DNA from: an uncultured Bacteroidales bacterium
GTDB lineage: Bacteria > Bacteroidota > Bacteroidia > Bacteroidales > Bacteroidaceae
DNA length: 64,000 bases
Reading direction: 5' to 3'
NCBI GenBank assembly: GCA_902760345.1
Contig: CACWFY010000005.1
Span: 16,198-80,197, forward strand
In this document: positions 50,663 to 57,595 of the stretch, one piece after another
Layout of the letters: the number at the start of each line of letters is the position of its first letter
Numbering within the stretch: the first letter of the stretch is position 1
Position numbers and translations under genes: made by a program
The notes under the pieces: model-generated
The model's input: only the letters and a program-made list of their open reading frames with translations
The model's database searches: none
What the model was told of the DNA's origin: nothing

Positions 50663-50670
50663 CAAAGGTA
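50663..50670 (-). promoter_or_regulatory. -7 element for the 5'-nucleotidase-nudC-GH25 operon
   Basis: TACCTTTG on the - strand, 36 bp upstream of the preferred ATG at 50627. Confidence 0.6.
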
Positions 50671-50742
50671 CAAAAGATTTTTGAAACTTCCAAGTCCTTA
50701 GGCACGCTTTTTGCTGCTTATTTGTTAGAAAAAAGTAAAATA

Positions 50743-50748
50743 GGGAGG
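50743..50748 (+). promoter_or_regulatory. Shine-Dalgarno-like ribosome-binding site for dnaJ-like gene
   Basis: GGGAGG sits 8 nt before the ATG at 50757. This is a strong match in a genome whose other genes show almost none. Confidence 0.55.
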
Positions 50749-50756
50749 ATTATATT

Positions 50757-51404
50757 ATGGCATTCATTGACTATTACAAGATTTTGGGCGTCGACAAGAG
50801 CATTCCGCAGAAAGATGTGAAGCGTGCTTATCTGAAGCGCGCTAAGCAGTTCCATCCCGATTTGCATCCTGACGACCCTAAGGCAAAGGCGAAGTTTCAG
50901 GCGTTGACAGAGGCCTACGACGTCATTGGCGATCCGGACAAGCGTGCGAAATACGACAAGTACGGTGAACAATGGAAGCAGGCCGAGGCCTACGAGAAGG
51001 CCGGTGGCGGCTTTGGCGGCTATGGTGGTGCTGGTGGTAATCCCTTCGAAGGCTTCGACTTCTCGTCGTTCTCGGGTGGCGGCGGCTTCTCGTCATTCTT
51101 CCAGGATTTGTTCGGGGGTGGTATGCACAATGCCCGGGCCTATCGTGAGGAGCCCCGCAATACGCAGGCTACGGTGACGATAGACATGTACACCGCCCTG
51201 TTGGGTGGCGACATCATGGTTACTACGGGAACGGGTGAGAGACTCAAGTTGAAGGTAAAGCCTGAGACGCAGCCCGGCACAAAGGTGCGCCTACGCGGCA
51301 AGGGCAGGGGAGGTACCGACCTGATTATCACCTATCAAGTGCAGTTGCCGACAGGTCTTACCGAACGGCAGCGACAGCTATTACGCGAGATGCAGGGTGC
51401 TTAA
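50757..51404 (+). CDS. Short DnaJ/CbpA-like J-domain co-chaperone
   Basis: 215 residues. The J domain (1 to about 68) has the essential HPD at 33-35. A glycine/phenylalanine-rich region (about 80-125) follows, then a single C-terminal substrate-binding domain (about 140-215: TVTIDMYTALLGGDIMVTTG, LRGKGRGGTDLIITYQ). The zinc-finger domain is absent and only one of the usual two C-terminal barrel domains is seen, so it is shorter than CbpA (about 300). It would stimulate a DnaK partner. It has an unusually good Shine-Dalgarno site and a terminator that overlaps its stop codon. Confidence 0.85.
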   Translation: MAFIDYYKILGVDKSIPQKDVKRAYLKRAKQFHPDLHPDDPKAKAKFQALTEAYDVIGDPDKRAKYDKYGEQWKQAEAYEKAGGGFGGYGGAGGNPFEGFDFSSFSGGGGFSSFFQDLFGGGMHNARAYREEPRNTQATVTIDMYTALLGGDIMVTTGTGERLKLKVKPETQPGTKVRLRGKGRGGTDLIITYQVQLPTGLTERQRQLLREMQGA

Positions 51405-51424
51405 CCCTGCATCTGTTGTTTTTA
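51390..51424 (+). terminator. Intrinsic terminator overlapping the dnaJ stop codon
   Basis: ATGCAGGGT (51390-51398) pairs perfectly with ACCCTGCAT (51404-51412) around a 5-nt loop, then CTGTTGTTTTT. The final codons and stop of the dnaJ-like gene form the 5' arm and loop. Confidence 0.75.
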
Positions 51425-52171
51425 CGCCTGCATCTGTTTGAGAAATTCTTCAGCTCTTTGCAAGTCTTCGGGCGTGTCGATGCCTACTGTTTCTACGTTG
51501 GTGATGCCTACGCGAATGCGGTAGCCGTTCTCCAACCAGCGCAACTGCTCGAGGCTCTCCGCTTTCTCCAACGGTGACTGAGGCAGTTGGGTAACCTCAC
51601 GCAACACTTCACGGCGGTAGGCATAGATGCCCAGGTGTTTCAGATAGGGGAAGTGGCTGAGCCATGTAGCTTGTTCCTGCCCTCTGAGATAGGGGATAAC
51701 CGAGCGGCTGAAATAGAGGGCAAAGCCTCTTTGGTCGGTAACGATTTTTGGAGAGTTAGGATTGTTGGCTGCCTCTATTGTTTCGAAGTGTTTTCCGAGT
51801 GTACCTATTTGAGTCTCAGTATTTTCAAACAGTTGCATTAAAGTTTTGATTTGTGATGCTTGAACGAAGGGTTCGTCACCTTGGATGTTGATGATGACGT
51901 CGGCATCAGTATTGATTTTGCTGGCTGCTTCTTCTATGCGGTCAGTACCGCTTTTATGGTCGGTGCGTGTCATTATGACCTGTCCTCCGAAAGCCTCTAC
52001 AGCCTGGAAAATGCGTTCGTCGTCGGTGGCCACATAGACCTCTGGCAGTACCGAAATCGCTTGTTCGTAAACACGCTGGATAACGGGTTTCCCACCCAGT
52101 ATGGCCAATGGTTTGCCCGGAAAGCGCGTTGAGGCGTAGCGGGCGGGAATGATTGCAATGAATTTCATCAT
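51422..52171 (-). CDS. kdsB: 3-deoxy-manno-octulosonate cytidylyltransferase
   Basis: 249 residues. It activates Kdo as CMP-Kdo for lipopolysaccharide inner-core synthesis. Conserved elements: IPARYASTRFPGKPLA (about 7-22), YVATDDERIFQA, MTRTDHKSGTDRIEEA, NIQGDEPFV and SQLPQSPLEKAESLEQLRWLE near the C terminus. Cytoplasmic and full length. Its promoter region has two identical -7 boxes in a 21-bp direct repeat. Convergent with the dnaJ-like gene, sharing the terminator zone. Its last residues (KQMQA) echo the dnaJ end (MQGA) because of the hairpin sequence. Confidence 0.94.
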   Translation of the reverse strand: MMKFIAIIPARYASTRFPGKPLAILGGKPVIQRVYEQAISVLPEVYVATDDERIFQAVEAFGGQVIMTRTDHKSGTDRIEEAASKINTDADVIINIQGDEPFVQASQIKTLMQLFENTETQIGTLGKHFETIEAANNPNSPKIVTDQRGFALYFSRSVIPYLRGQEQATWLSHFPYLKHLGIYAYRREVLREVTQLPQSPLEKAESLEQLRWLENGYRIRVGITNVETVGIDTPEDLQRAEEFLKQMQA

Positions 52172-52184
52172 GTAATTTTTAAAT

Positions 52185-52226
52185 CTGCTGCAAAGATAGT
52201 GAAAACTGCTGCAAAGATAGTGAATA
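52185..52226 (-). promoter_or_regulatory. Tandemly duplicated 21-bp promoter element for kdsB
   Basis: CTGCTGCAAAGATAGTGAA followed by AA then the same 19 bp and TA: two 21-bp units, each containing a - strand -7 box TATCTTTG (52191-52198 and 52212-52219). Units differ at one position. Confidence 0.65.
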
Positions 52227-52239
52227 TTTTTTAAAAGAC

Positions 52240-52270
52240 TTTGCCGTATCGTTTTTTTTTCATACCTTTG
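52240..52270 (+). promoter_or_regulatory. Promoter of the MORN-repeat protein gene
   Basis: -33 TTTG (52240-52243) and -7 TACCTTTG (52263-52270), spacer 19 bp. The ATG follows 22 bp later. Confidence 0.7.
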
Positions 52271-52291
52271 TGAAGTTTATTTAGATTTGAC

Positions 52292-53413
52292 ATGAAACTA
52301 CGCTATATTATTTTTGCTATATTATGGTCGGCAACAACCCATTTGTCGGCTCAAAAGATGACCCTCGGCTCCTGTACATTGAAGGATGGAGGCGAATATA
52401 AGGGCGAGATGATGGCTGGCAAGCCGCACGGCAAGGGTAAGACCGTCTGGAAAGACGGCGACACCTTTGAGGGTGAGTATGTTAAGGGCAAGCGTCAGGG
52501 CTATGGCGTCTACACCTTCCGTGACGGTGAGAAGTACGAAGGCGAGTGGATGCAAGACCACCAGCACGGCAAGGGTACCTTCTATTTCAACAACAACAAT
52601 AAGTATGACGGTTTGTGGTATCGTGACGACCGCGAGGGCCACGGCATTATGTATTATTATAATGGTGACGTTTACAATGGTACTTGGAAACAGGATAAAC
52701 GTCACGGAAAAGGCCGCTATACCTACCAGAACGGAGCCTACTATGACGGTGAATGGCGTGACGACAAGAAGAATGGCCGCGGTCTCTTCGACTGGGCCGA
52801 TGGTTCGTCGTATGAGGGTCAGTTCGTCAACGACCAGAAACAAGGAAAAGGCCTCTATCGCTATGCCAATGGTGATGCCTATATCGGTCAGTTTGCCGGT
52901 GATGTACAGAACGGAAAGGGTATCTATAAGTTCCAGAATGGCGATATGTACGACGGCGATTACGTCAATGGTGAGCGCACGGGTCAGGGCATTTTCCGCT
53001 ATGCTAACGGTGACCGCTATACGGGTCAGTTCCTGCAAGGCATTAAGCAAGGTCAGGGTACACTCGTCTGGAAGAATGGCAATACCTATCAGGGCGAGTG
53101 GAAACAGGACAAGCCTAACGGTCGCGGTAAGCTGACCATGAAGAATGGCGACCTTTATGAAGGTCAGTTCCTGCACGGTCAGATACATGGCGAGGGCATT
53201 GCCCGCTATGCCGATGGTTCCAAGTTCCGCGGGCACTTCAAGCAGGGCAAGCGCCACGGACCTGCCATTGAGGAAGATAAGGACGGCAAGCGCTTTGAGG
53301 GTTCCTATGTCGATGACCGCCGCGACGGGCGTTTCGTAGAGAAAGACCGCAACGGCAACATCACCGCTCAGGGCACCTATATCCGTGGCCGTCGCCAGTT
53401 GGAAGGCAACTAA
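52292..53413 (+). CDS. Exported MORN-repeat protein
   Basis: 373 residues with a signal peptide (MKLRYIIFAILWSATTHLSA) and then about 14 consecutive 23-residue MORN units (pattern YxGxWxxxxxxGxGxYxxxxG, for example DTFEGEYVKGKRQGYGVYTF and SYEGQFVNDQKQGKGLYRYA) through residue about 350, ending in a basic tail (RGRRQLEGN). MORN proteins form elongated beta-sheet ribbons that bind lipids or proteins; bacterial roles are mostly unknown. Its strongly patterned codons create a long open frame on the opposite strand. Next gene 29 bp away. Confidence 0.88.
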   Translation: MKLRYIIFAILWSATTHLSAQKMTLGSCTLKDGGEYKGEMMAGKPHGKGKTVWKDGDTFEGEYVKGKRQGYGVYTFRDGEKYEGEWMQDHQHGKGTFYFNNNNKYDGLWYRDDREGHGIMYYYNGDVYNGTWKQDKRHGKGRYTYQNGAYYDGEWRDDKKNGRGLFDWADGSSYEGQFVNDQKQGKGLYRYANGDAYIGQFAGDVQNGKGIYKFQNGDMYDGDYVNGERTGQGIFRYANGDRYTGQFLQGIKQGQGTLVWKNGNTYQGEWKQDKPNGRGKLTMKNGDLYEGQFLHGQIHGEGIARYADGSKFRGHFKQGKRHGPAIEEDKDGKRFEGSYVDDRRDGRFVEKDRNGNITAQGTYIRGRRQLEGN

Positions 53414-53442
53414 GTTTCACTAAAATAAAGCAAAAAAGTATT

Positions 53443-53889
53443 ATGATTATCGACACACTTGACAATCTGAAGAAGTACGAGTCACTGAACCCGTTGTTCC
53501 CTAAAGTGGTGGAATTCCTGAATACCCACGATCTCGCCACGATGGAGTCTGGCAAGCATGAGATTGAGGGTAAGGATCTTTTCGTTAACATCCAGATGGC
53601 CAAGGGTAAGACCCCTGATGAGGCCGTTATCGAGACCCACGACAAGATGATTGACATTCAGATTCCGCTGACGGCTGCCGAGACCTTTGGCTATACGCCT
53701 CGCGAAGCGCTGCCTGCTGCCGAGTATAATGCCGAGAAGGATATCACCAAGATTCCCGACCTGGCAGCAGAGAGCTATGTGACGGCCCAGCCCGGTTCGT
53801 TCTGCATCTTCTTTCCGCAAGACGGTCATGCTCCTTGTATTGCCGGTGTCCCTGAAATCAAGAAAGCTATTTTCAAGGTAAAGGCTTGA
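53443..53889 (+). CDS. YhcH/YjgK/YiaL family protein
   Basis: 148 residues. The family, related to the E. coli sialic-acid-operon YhcH and the biofilm-linked TabA, is a single beta-sandwich cupin-like fold. Conserved elements seen are ALATMESGKHEIEG (as LATMESGKHEI), VIETHDKMIDIQIPLTAAET and FCIFFPQDGHAPCI, with the HDxxxDIQ and DGHxP metal ligands. The activity is not firmly known (sugar binding or isomerase). Cytoplasmic. It sits 29 bp after the MORN gene and 42 bp before glgB. Confidence 0.88.
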   Translation: MIIDTLDNLKKYESLNPLFPKVVEFLNTHDLATMESGKHEIEGKDLFVNIQMAKGKTPDEAVIETHDKMIDIQIPLTAAETFGYTPREALPAAEYNAEKDITKIPDLAAESYVTAQPGSFCIFFPQDGHAPCIAGVPEIKKAIFKVKA

Positions 53890-53931
53890 AAACACGATGT
53901 TTGTTAACGCTTACGACTAAAATATAATACT

Positions 53932-56028
53932 ATGGCAACAACAAAGAAAACAACAGCGGCTACCCCGAAAGAGGCAAAGAAGAAAGCCGCTCCGAGGAAG
54001 GCGAAGAAAGTAGAGACCCCGAAACACATCGGGCTGGTGATGAACGACTCGTGGTTGGAACCCTTCGAGGCTGCCATTCGTGGTCGTCACGAGCACGCCG
54101 TGTGGAAGATTGGCCAGTTGACGAAGAATGGCAAGTCGACGTTGTCGCAGTTTGCCTCCGGTCATCTCTATTTCGGCCTGCACAAGCTGGCTAAGGGCTG
54201 GGTGTTCCGTGAGTGGGCTCCCAACGCTACGGAGATCTATCTGGTTGGTGACTTCAACAACTGGCAGGAGTCTGAGAAATATAAGTGCAAGCGCATAGAA
54301 GGTACTGGTAATTGGGAACTGAAACTGTCGGAGAAAGCCATCAAACACGGTGACCTCTATAAGATGAAGGTGAAGTGGAATGGGGGAGAAGGAGAGCGTA
54401 TTCCCGCCTGGTGCCGTCGCGTCGTTCAGGACGAGCAGACCAAGATTTTCTCGGCTCAGGTATGGAACCCCGAGAAGCCCTATGAGTGGAAGAAAAAGAC
54501 CTTCAAGCCCAACAAGTCTCCGCTGTTGATTTACGAGTGCCATGTAGGCATGGGCCAGGATGCCGAGAAGGTGGGCACCTACAAGGAGTTCACGGAGAAC
54601 GTGCTGCCGCGCGTCAAGAAGGATGGTTATAACGCCATTCAGGTGATGGCCATTCAGGAGCACCCCTATTATGGCTCGTTCGGCTATCATGTCAGCTCGT
54701 TCTTTGCCCCATCAAGTCGTTTCGGTACCCCCGAAGACCTGAAAGAGATGATTGATACCGCCCACAAGATGGGTATTGCCGTCATCATGGATATCGTCCA
54801 CTCTCATGCCGTGAAGAACGAGGTCGAGGGCTTGGGCAATCTCGCTGGCGACCCCAACCAGTTCTTCTATCCTGGCGACCGCCACGAGCATCCCGCTTGG
54901 GACTCGCTCTGCTTCGACTATGGCAAAGACGACGTGCTGCACTTCCTGCTGTCCAACTGTAAGTACTGGCTCGAGGAGTTCCATTTCGACGGCTTCCGCT
55001 TCGACGGTGTGACGTCGATGCTCTACTATTCGCACGGCTTGGGCGAGGCCTTTGGCGGCTATGGCGACTACTTCAACGGTCACGAGGACGACAATGCCAT
55101 CTGCTATCTGACGCTGGCCAATTGCCTGATCCACGAGGTCAATCCACAGGCTATCACCATTGCCGAGGAGGTCTCGGGTATGCCCGGCCTCGCTGCCAAG
55201 TTCGAGGATGGTGGCTATGGCTTCGACTACCGTATGGCCATGAACATCCCCGACTACTGGATTAAGACAATTAAAGAGGTACGCGATGAGGATATCAATG
55301 TCTGCTCTATTTTCTGGGAGGTCAAGAACCGTCGTCCCGACGAGAAGACCATCTCGTACTGCGAGTCGCACGACCAGGCGTTGGTGGGCGATAAGACCAT
55401 CATCTTCCGTCTGATTGATGCCGACATGTACTGGCACTTCGCCAAGAAGGATGTCAACGATATTGCCCAGCGTGGTATTGCCCTGCACAAGATGATTCGT
55501 CTGGTGACGGCTGGTGCCATCAATGGCGGTTACCTGAACTTCATGGGTAACGAGTTCGGACATCCCGAATGGATTGACTTCCCACGCGAAGGCAATGGCT
55601 GGTCCTATAAGTATGCACGCCGCCAGTGGAACCTTGTCGACAATAAAGACCTGTGCTACCATTGGTTGGGCGACTTCGACCAGAAGATGCTTGAGGTCAT
55701 CAAGTCGCAGAAGAACTTCCAGAACACGCCCGTCACCGAGATTTGGCATAATGACGGTGACCAGGTGCTGTGCTATATGCGTGGCGACCTCGTCTTTGTG
55801 TTCAACTTCTCGCCGACGCGCAGCTATACCGACTACGGATTCCTCGTGCCTACGGGTTCTTACGAGGTGGTGCTCAATACCGATGCCAAGGAGTTTGGCG
55901 GCAACGGCTTTGCCGATGATACGGTGACCCACCTCACCAACTACGACCCGATGTATGTCGAAGACCGTAAAGAGTGGTTGAAACTCTATATTCCTGCCCG
56001 TTCGGCTGTAGTCTTGAAGAAAATATGA
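53932..56028 (+). CDS. glgB: 1,4-alpha-glucan branching enzyme, GH13
   Basis: 698 residues. A CBM48 N-terminal domain (about 70-170: WVFREWAPNATEIYLVGDFN) and a GH13 barrel (about 190-560) carry HPYYGSFGYHVSSFFAPSSR, the nucleophile Asp in DGFRFDGVTSML, the acid in EEVSGMPG and the SHDQALVG motif. A C-terminal alpha-amylase beta domain follows. It makes alpha-1,6 branches in glycogen. An N-terminal basic tail of about 33 residues (KKTTAATPKEAKKKAAPRKA) precedes the enzyme, unusual for the family. Its stop overlaps the next start by 4 bp. Confidence 0.93.
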   Translation: MATTKKTTAATPKEAKKKAAPRKAKKVETPKHIGLVMNDSWLEPFEAAIRGRHEHAVWKIGQLTKNGKSTLSQFASGHLYFGLHKLAKGWVFREWAPNATEIYLVGDFNNWQESEKYKCKRIEGTGNWELKLSEKAIKHGDLYKMKVKWNGGEGERIPAWCRRVVQDEQTKIFSAQVWNPEKPYEWKKKTFKPNKSPLLIYECHVGMGQDAEKVGTYKEFTENVLPRVKKDGYNAIQVMAIQEHPYYGSFGYHVSSFFAPSSRFGTPEDLKEMIDTAHKMGIAVIMDIVHSHAVKNEVEGLGNLAGDPNQFFYPGDRHEHPAWDSLCFDYGKDDVLHFLLSNCKYWLEEFHFDGFRFDGVTSMLYYSHGLGEAFGGYGDYFNGHEDDNAICYLTLANCLIHEVNPQAITIAEEVSGMPGLAAKFEDGGYGFDYRMAMNIPDYWIKTIKEVRDEDINVCSIFWEVKNRRPDEKTISYCESHDQALVGDKTIIFRLIDADMYWHFAKKDVNDIAQRGIALHKMIRLVTAGAINGGYLNFMGNEFGHPEWIDFPREGNGWSYKYARRQWNLVDNKDLCYHWLGDFDQKMLEVIKSQKNFQNTPVTEIWHNDGDQVLCYMRGDLVFVFNFSPTRSYTDYGFLVPTGSYEVVLNTDAKEFGGNGFADDTVTHLTNYDPMYVEDRKEWLKLYIPARSAVVLKKI

Positions 56029-56612
56029 AGTTTTCCGTACGCCGAATATGGCAATATACCCTGATAGTGGCTATGCTGGTGCTCGTCATCGGCATAGCCA
56101 TTGACAAGCGGGACGTCCGCCATTATGCCGACCGCATGGAGCGCCTGATGGCTGATGGCGACTATGAGGGTGCCCTGCATGTGGGTGAACGCTCTGATAA
56201 GACCGACCGCCGCCTGATGCTATTGCGCATCGACGCCCTGGGCCATCTGCATCAGTTGGGCGACCGCCTGTTCACCTATCCGCTGACGGGACATAGTGGT
56301 TCGCTGGCCCAGCGTGGCGGCGACTATGCGCTGTGTGCCTGTCTCATCGACAAGCAGTTAGACCGTTTTGTCCACCTGCTTCCCAAGTATTATCCTTCCA
56401 CCGAGAACCTGCCGCACCACTACCGCGAGGCGCTGGTGTTGTACAACCATCTGCGTGCCAACCCCGCTCTGGTCTATCACGACGATGTGATGGACACCGA
56501 CTATCGCGACCTGAAGCAGTTAGAGCGCCAGTATTCCGACCGTCGTGCGCGCCAGATGGCCGTTTTCCAGCAATACGAAAAGACCTATTGGTACTATTTT
56601 GGATATAAATAG
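56025..56612 (+). CDS. Single-pass membrane protein, DUF6057-like
   Basis: About 195 residues: an N-terminal membrane anchor (MKFSVRRIWQYTLIVAMLVL...), then a helical TPR-like region. The stretch PHHYREALVLYNHLRANPAL resembles the DUF6057 family, which is usually much longer (several hundred residues), so this could be the C-terminal part of that family standing alone. Its start overlaps the glgB stop (ATGA), so it is coupled to glycogen synthesis, but no function is known. The C terminus is tyrosine-rich (YEKTYWYYFGYK). Confidence 0.6.
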   Translation: MKFSVRRIWQYTLIVAMLVLVIGIAIDKRDVRHYADRMERLMADGDYEGALHVGERSDKTDRRLMLLRIDALGHLHQLGDRLFTYPLTGHSGSLAQRGGDYALCACLIDKQLDRFVHLLPKYYPSTENLPHHYREALVLYNHLRANPALVYHDDVMDTDYRDLKQLERQYSDRRARQMAVFQQYEKTYWYYFGYK

Positions 56613-56656
56613 TTATTTTGTGGCTACAAAGTGTTGGTCTTTCCAATTTATTTGTG

Positions 56657-56664
56657 TAATTTTG
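56657..56664 (+). promoter_or_regulatory. -7 element for dapA and the phosphatase cluster
   Basis: TAATTTTG on the + strand, about 32 bp before the dapA start. A clear -33 TTTG was not identified. Confidence 0.5.
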
Positions 56665-56695
56665 CAACCATAAATCAAGAATTCTTATTTTTTTT

Positions 56696-57583
56696 ATGGC
56701 ACATAATATCTTCAAGGGTTTAGGAATAGCGTTGATAACCCCCTTTCTGGAAGACGGTTCAGTCGATTACAAGTCTTTAATCAGACTGGTGGAATATCAG
56801 CTAAACAACGGTGCCGACTTCTTCTGTATTCTCGCAACTACTGGCGAGACTCCTACGCTGTCGGCCGAGGAAAAATCGAAAATCAAGAATCTCATTGTCG
56901 ACCTCGTTGGCGGTCGCGTGCCCATTCTGATGGGTTGTGGCGGCTACAACACCGCAGCCATCGTCGAGGAGTTGCAGACGGGCGACTTCCGCGGCATCGA
57001 CGGCATCTTGAGCGTTTGTCCTTACTACAACAAACCGTCGCAGGAAGGACTCTACCAGCACTTCAAGACCATTGCCGCAGCCACCACGATGCCCGTGGTG
57101 CTGTATAACGTTCCTGGTCGTACTGGCGTCAACATGACCGCTGCTACCACCGTTCGTCTTGCTCACGACTGCGACAACATCGTGGCTATCAAGGAGGCTT
57201 CTGGTAATCTCGAGCAGGTCGACGAAATCATCAAGAACAAACCTAAGAAGTTTGATGTTATCAGCGGTGACGATTCCCTGACGTTCCCCATGATTTCGTG
57301 TGGTGCCGTGGGCGTCATCAGCGTTATCGGCAACGCCCTGCCGCGCGAGTTCTCAAAGATGATTCGCCTGCAGATGAAGGGCGAGTACGACGGTGCACGA
57401 AAGATTCACCACCGCTTCATCGACCTGTTCTCGCTGCTCTTCGTCGACGGCAATCCTGCCGGTGTGAAGTGTATGCTCAGCGAGATGGGATATATCGAGA
57501 ACGTGCTGCGCCTTCCGCTCGTTCCGACGCGCATCTCTACGCGTCAGCGCTTGTCTGAGATTATGAAAGAGCTGAAGATCTGA
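56696..57583 (+). CDS. dapA: 4-hydroxy-tetrahydrodipicolinate synthase
   Basis: 295 residues. It condenses pyruvate with aspartate semialdehyde for lysine and diaminopimelate synthesis. Motifs: GIALITPFLEDGSVDYKSL, TTGETPTLS, MGCGGYNTA, the phosphate-loop-like YNVPGRTGVN, and the Schiff-base lysine in AIKEASGNLEQ. Cytoplasmic tetramer in relatives, with lysine feedback in some. It starts the + strand block that continues 12 bp later with the SpoIIE-like phosphatase; cotranscription is likely but a functional link is not evident. Confidence 0.95.
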   Translation: MAHNIFKGLGIALITPFLEDGSVDYKSLIRLVEYQLNNGADFFCILATTGETPTLSAEEKSKIKNLIVDLVGGRVPILMGCGGYNTAAIVEELQTGDFRGIDGILSVCPYYNKPSQEGLYQHFKTIAAATTMPVVLYNVPGRTGVNMTAATTVRLAHDCDNIVAIKEASGNLEQVDEIIKNKPKKFDVISGDDSLTFPMISCGAVGVISVIGNALPREFSKMIRLQMKGEYDGARKIHHRFIDLFSLLFVDGNPAGVKCMLSEMGYIENVLRLPLVPTRISTRQRLSEIMKELKI

Positions 57584-57595
57584 TCTGCCACTCTG

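Noticed and set aside
52322-53257. A hydrophobic antisense open frame over the MORN gene
   Set aside because: The periodic MORN codons read backwards give a repetitive hydrophobic string; no start context or promoter.
54712-55932. A 406-codon open frame antisense to glgB
   Set aside because: Antisense shadow created by GC-rich third positions; glgB carries all catalytic motifs.
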